Below, piece by piece: positions 6,348-9,033 of a stretch of 9,033 nt of DNA (its first letter is position 1; the number at the start of each line of letters is the position of its first letter). This DNA is from Anaerolineales bacterium (GTDB lineage: Bacteria; Chloroflexota; Anaerolineae; Anaerolineales; Villigracilaceae), in assembly GCA_016789485.1 (NCBI GenBank), contig JAEURE010000085.1:1-9033 (forward strand). The letters run 5' to 3'. The notes beneath the pieces were generated by a model. The model ran no database searches. It was given only the letters and a program-made list of their open reading frames with translations, and was not told the DNA's origin. The position numbers were made by a program, and so were the translations under genes.

Positions 6348-7016
6348 ATGGAACAAACTCTCACCATCTCGATTCAAGACTACTTGAAGAATATTTATGA
6401 ACTCACTGAAAATGGTGAGAGCGCGAGCACAAATGCGCTGGCATCCAAACTCAATGTCAAACCAGCTTCTGTGACAGGCATGATGCAAAAGCTTGCTTCC
6501 GCAAAACCTGCCCTGGTTGAATATCAAAAACACCAAGGCGTGACGCTGACCGATGATGGAAAAAAAGCGGCGCTCGAAGTCATTCGCCATCACCGCCTGC
6601 TGGAAGCATGGCTGGTGCAAACTCTGGGCTATTCATGGGACGAAGTCCATGCGGAAGCGGAAAAGCTGGAACACGTCATCTCAGAGGATTTTGAGAGACG
6701 AATCGCCGCCGCCATGGGACATCCGCTTCGCGACCCGCACGGAGAGTTGATTCCCACCGCCGATCTTCAGATGCCTCTGGATGATTCAACTCCGCTTTCC
6801 TCGCTGCGCGCCAGCCAGTCTGGGATCATCCAATACGTCAAAACTGCAGACTCGGAATTACTCAAACACTTCGAAACTCTCGGGTTAATCCCAGAGGCGG
6901 AACTTGAAGTGACAGGGTATTCCCCTTTTGACCATAACCTGACCATCAAGATCGGACGCAAGTCTATTGTGCTTGGACTCAACATCACAAGCAAAATATA
7001 TGTCAAAGAAAGTTAG
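6348..7016 (+). CDS. DtxR/MntR-family metal-dependent transcriptional regulator with C-terminal FeoA/SH3-like domain
   Basis: Metal-activated repressor of 222 residues with the three-domain DtxR layout: winged helix (about 4-70; recognition region NVKPASVTGMMQKLAS, 36-51), dimerisation and metal-binding domain (about 71-140), and FeoA/SH3-like domain (about 150-222, from SLRASQSGIIQYV onward). By alignment from memory with DtxR and MntR, candidate ligands are Asp11 (QDYLKNIYEL), His82 and Glu86 (RHHRLLEAW), His101, Glu105, Glu108 and His109 (VHAEAEKLEHVIS). Asp11 and Glu105 replace DtxR Met10 and Cys102 and match the MntR-type set, which points to Mn(II) over Fe(II); however the second Glu of the MntR N-terminal helix (Glu11) is Lys14 here. 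MGHPLRDPHGELIP (121-134) is the usual DtxR loop. The ATG lies one base after the previous stop with no strong SD, so translation is coupled. Likely binds the tandem operators at 5608-5648. An older in-frame start upstream (6222) would overlap the preceding gene and is rejected. Confidence 0.93.
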   Translation: MEQTLTISIQDYLKNIYELTENGESASTNALASKLNVKPASVTGMMQKLASAKPALVEYQKHQGVTLTDDGKKAALEVIRHHRLLEAWLVQTLGYSWDEVHAEAEKLEHVISEDFERRIAAAMGHPLRDPHGELIPTADLQMPLDDSTPLSSLRASQSGIIQYVKTADSELLKHFETLGLIPEAELEVTGYSPFDHNLTIKIGRKSIVLGLNITSKIYVKES

Positions 7017-7021
7017 ACAAA

Positions 7022-7615
7022 ATGGAAACAGAAAACATCTTTAGAGTTATTCTGCCGATCCTCATCCTCGCCTTCGTAGCGCATCGAGGATATTACGTTA
7101 AAAACCAAAGCAAGCCAGAGGACGCCACCCTGAAAAAGCGTGAAGAAGGCATCATTTCGAAAATAGCCGGCGCACTTGGCTTGTTGGGATTTATCTCCGC
7201 GCTTGCGTATGTCATAAACCCGACATGGCTTGCATGGGCCACCATATCTTTTCCAGCTTGGCTGCGCTGGGCTGGAGTTGTCATCGCGTTGCTTGGGTTT
7301 GGTTTGCTGCAATGGTCGCAAGTGACCTTGTCCTACAGCTGGAGCGACACACCACGCATGATGAAAGGGCAACCTCTCGTCACAAGCGGACCGTATCACT
7401 CGATCAGGCATCCCATTTACACGGCATTCATCCTGATATTGGGTTCCACACTTTTCATTTCGTCCAACTGGTTGATAGGTCTGTGCTGGGCTGGGATGAC
7501 GATTTTAGAAACCACATCACGAATCGAATTCGAAGAATCGTTGATGCTTGAATATTTTGGAGATCAATATCGCGAATATATGAAAAATACGGGAAGGCTA
7601 TTCCCGAAGGTCTAA
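7022..7615 (+). CDS. ICMT/PEMT-type integral membrane methyltransferase, copy 1
   Basis: A 197-residue membrane protein of the isoprenylcysteine carboxyl methyltransferase / phospholipid methyltransferase superfamily, which uses S-adenosylmethionine at the membrane. Hydrophobic helices lie near 6-22, 47-66, 80-98, 131-148 and 149-165. The cofactor-binding signature is present: TSGPYHSIRHPIYTAF (121-136, with Arg129-His130-Pro131), then the Glu pair at 171-172 and FGDQYREYMKNTGRLFP (179-195). Bacterial relatives methylate varied substrates (lipids, sulfur compounds such as methanethiol in MddA), so the substrate cannot be named. No clear SD precedes ATG 7022, which lies 5 bases after the regulator stop, suggesting coupling. 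The next gene is a paralogue in the same register, so this looks like a tandem duplication. Confidence 0.85.
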   Translation: METENIFRVILPILILAFVAHRGYYVKNQSKPEDATLKKREEGIISKIAGALGLLGFISALAYVINPTWLAWATISFPAWLRWAGVVIALLGFGLLQWSQVTLSYSWSDTPRMMKGQPLVTSGPYHSIRHPIYTAFILILGSTLFISSNWLIGLCWAGMTILETTSRIEFEESLMLEYFGDQYREYMKNTGRLFPKV

Positions 7616-7618
7616 AGA

Positions 7619-7656
7619 CGCCGCGAAAATTGATTTGCGGCAACAATATATTTTTT
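7619..7656 (+). other. Weak hairpin with distal T-run between the two methyltransferase genes
   Basis: GCCGC (7620-7624) can pair with GCGGC (7637-7641), extendable by AAA/TTT with one bulged G; six T residues follow at 7651-7656, about 10 bases beyond the stem. The distance is too long for a classic intrinsic terminator. It may stabilise or tune the mRNA between the paralogues, or do nothing. Confidence 0.3.
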
Positions 7657-7668
7657 AAAGGTGAAACA

Positions 7669-8268
7669 ATGAACGAAAACATTTTCCGCATTTTAGCCGC
7701 CCTGATCCTTCTTACTGGAATGGGCATCTCAAGCTACTTCCGCATAAAAGCAGATAAAGCAACAGGAGAGAAAATCTCCCGCAAAGTAGACGGCTCTGTC
7801 ATGATGAACATCATCAAATTTGGCGGGCTGCTCCTGTGGCTGAGTCCGTTTGTGTATCTGATCAACCCGCAATGGATGGCTTGGTCAAAGCTCGGCCTGC
7901 CTGAGTGGGTACGCGTTTTGGGAATTGGCGTTGCAATCGTCAATGATGTGTTACTGTATTGGATGTTCAGCAGCATCGGCAGCGGCATCTCCCCCACCAG
8001 CGCTACTCGAAAGGAACATAAATTATCCACAAGCGGACCGTACCGCTGGGTGCGGCATCCGCTTTACACAATTGGGTCAATACTCTTCATTTCTTTTGGG
8101 ATGATGGCTGACAACTGGTTCATTGCCGCCCTGGGAATTCTAGCCTTCATCGCAATGGCAAAACGAACGCCATTAGAAGAAGCAAATCTCATTGAAAAAT
8201 TTGGCGATGAATATCGAGAGTATATGAAACATACCGGGAGATTCTTCCCTAAGCTAGGAAGCAGATAA
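7669..8268 (+). CDS. ICMT/PEMT-type integral membrane methyltransferase, copy 2
   Basis: 199 residues, paralogous to the preceding gene: both begin M-x-ENIFR, share YxINPxWxAW, have TSGPY at residue 121, RHPxYT at 129-134 and end in FGDxYREYMKxTGRxFPK. Here the signature reads TSGPYRWVRHPLYT (121-134), with the Glu pair at 170-171 (PLEEANLIEKFGDEYREY). Helices lie near 6-22, 48-66, 80-100, 131-147 and 148-164. The segment between the third helix and the signature (SSIGSGISPTSATRKEHKL) differs from copy 1 (TLSYSWSDTPRMMKGQPL), suggesting a different substrate. Start ATG 7669 has AAAGG (7657-7661) 7 bases upstream, whereas a TTG at 7630 in the same frame has no SD and falls inside the hairpin. 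SAM-dependent membrane methylation is expected; substrate unknown. Confidence 0.85.
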   Translation: MNENIFRILAALILLTGMGISSYFRIKADKATGEKISRKVDGSVMMNIIKFGGLLLWLSPFVYLINPQWMAWSKLGLPEWVRVLGIGVAIVNDVLLYWMFSSIGSGISPTSATRKEHKLSTSGPYRWVRHPLYTIGSILFISFGMMADNWFIAALGILAFIAMAKRTPLEEANLIEKFGDEYREYMKHTGRFFPKLGSR

Positions 8269-8270
8269 TT

Positions 8271-9033
8271 ATGAACATGACTGTTTGGCTGGTATTGGCA
8301 ATCCTTTTGATTGCTGCAATCTTTATCCCACGCATGGGATTTCTCGCAATCTACAAAACGTATCGTGCCGCAAGAGAACGGGAATTGGTGGAAGATGCCC
8401 TCAAGCACCTGCTTGACCGCGAACAGCACGGAAGGCTGGCTTCTCCCGAATCTCTGGCGGGAACATTGAACCTTCAACGCGGCCGCATTACCCGCCTCAT
8501 TGAAGATATGGAAACGCAGGGTTTGCTTGAATCGCGCGGTACAAATTTACACCTCACGACACAAGGTGAACGATGGGCGCTGCACGTTGTCCGTGCGCAT
8601 CGCCTGTGGGAGCGATATCTCACCGACGAAGCGCGCATGCCCCTGGGACGAATCCACGGCGAGTCAGAACGACGTGAGCACTCGCTAACAGAAGCACAAC
8701 TCAATGACTTGGATGCGGCTCTTGGCCACCCGACGCGTGATCCACACGGCGACCCTATCCCTACCCGAGAGGGGACTCTGCTCAAGACGGAAGGAATGCC
8801 GCTTACGGCGTGGCAGGCTGAAGGCCCAGTACGAATCGTGCATCTTGAGGATGAACCTGCCCTAGCGTTTGAACAAATCCTGGCGGCAGGACTCCGCCTG
8901 GGACAAACCATCCGCATATTGGACAGAAACCCGCAGCGAATCTTATTGACCGATGGAGAAACGGAATTTCGGCTTGCGCCTGCTGTTGCGGCAAATGTAA
9001 GCGTAGCGCCGCTGCCTGAAAGCGAAGTGGCAA
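8271..9033 (+). CDS. Membrane-anchored DtxR-like metal sensor with FeoA/SH3-like region (C-terminus outside window)
   Basis: Open from ATG 8271 to the window end, at least 254 residues with no stop. One N-terminal hydrophobic helix (about 4-20, VWLVLAILLIAAIFI) is followed by basic residues (Arg21, Lys29, Arg32, Arg35, Arg37), so by the positive-inside rule the rest is cytoplasmic. Residues 36-165 parallel the soluble DtxR protein in this operon: a winged helix (ELVEDALKHLLD; LASPESLAGTLNLQRGRITRLI; LTTQGERWAL) and a metal domain (VVRAHRLWERYL; IHGESERREHSL; LGHPTRDPHGDPIPT). All seven ligand positions are kept: Asp42, His110, Glu114, His129, Glu133, Glu136, His137. Residues about 166-250 look FeoA/SH3-like (GPVRIVHLED; GLRLGQTIRILD). 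It starts 2 bases after the preceding stop, with AGGA at 8256-8259 as a rather distant SD. It may be a tethered one-component regulator or a fusion continuing into further FeoA or transport domains; the missing end decides. Confidence 0.8.
   Translation, partial: MNMTVWLVLAILLIAAIFIPRMGFLAIYKTYRAARERELVEDALKHLLDREQHGRLASPESLAGTLNLQRGRITRLIEDMETQGLLESRGTNLHLTTQGERWALHVVRAHRLWERYLTDEARMPLGRIHGESERREHSLTEAQLNDLDAALGHPTRDPHGDPIPTREGTLLKTEGMPLTAWQAEGPVRIVHLEDEPALAFEQILAAGLRLGQTIRILDRNPQRILLTDGETEFRLAPAVAANVSVAPLPESEVA

Noticed and set aside
8474..9033. Minus-strand open frames beneath the membrane-anchored DtxR-like gene (8474-8917 and 8803-9033)
   Set aside because: They are antisense to a frame with clear DtxR homology running to the window end; their translations are Arg/Ser/Cys/Pro-rich, as expected for a shadow.
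1..9033. CRISPR array, tRNA or rRNA genes, insertion sequences, phage or transposase genes
   Set aside because: No regularly spaced repeats, no tRNA-like cloverleaf or rRNA signature, and no transposase or integrase motifs were seen; almost all sequence is accounted for by the genes listed.

Overview
The window looks like a piece of a Chloroflexota (probably Anaerolineae-type) chromosome. This rests mainly on the substrate-binding lipoprotein, whose lipobox cysteine is followed by a long Ala/Thr/Glu/Pro linker in the style common in that group, together with mid-range GC and tightly packed operons. The assignment is inference from style, not from a marker gene. Two divergently transcribed operons share one control region at about 5457-5659.

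Left arm, minus strand, 5456 down to 1: an amino-sugar or glycan uptake and processing operon. In transcription order it holds a ROK-family repressor, an atypical ROK/ASKHA kinase-like protein with a long N-terminal extension, a PIG-L (LmbE-like) de-N-acetylase, a family-1 ABC sugar-binding lipoprotein, and a MalF/UgpA-type permease cut by the window edge. The first three genes are translationally coupled (TAATG overlap, then an SD lying across a stop codon). A perfect 34-bp palindrome separates the binding protein from the permease and probably favours higher yield of the binding protein. A PIG-L deacetylase beside ROK proteins suggests an N-acetylated sugar as substrate (inference).

Right arm, plus strand, 5660 to 9033: a compact metal-sensing and membrane operon. 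It encodes a six-TM protein of unknown function, a three-domain DtxR/MntR-type metalloregulator with an MntR-like ligand set, two tandem paralogous ICMT/PEMT-type integral membrane methyltransferases, and a second DtxR-like protein (cut by the edge) that carries an N-terminal transmembrane anchor, a winged helix, all the metal-ligand positions of its soluble relative, and a FeoA/SH3-like C-terminal region. Gaps between most of these genes are only 1 to 5 bp.

Control region: two good sigma70-type promoters stand back to back (TTGACT-N17-TAAAAT on minus, TTGACA-N17-TAAAAT on plus), with 10 bp between their -35 boxes. The plus promoter is overlaid by two tandem TTTAG-N5-ACTAAA sites exactly 21 bp apart, the downstream one sitting in a perfect 24-bp interrupted palindrome. 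These are strong candidates for autoregulatory operators of the DtxR/MntR protein. An imperfect 25-bp palindrome at the predicted start of the minus transcript is a candidate ROK operator.

The most interesting part is the right arm: a metal-regulated operon that combines a soluble and a membrane-tethered DtxR-type sensor with paired membrane methyltransferases.
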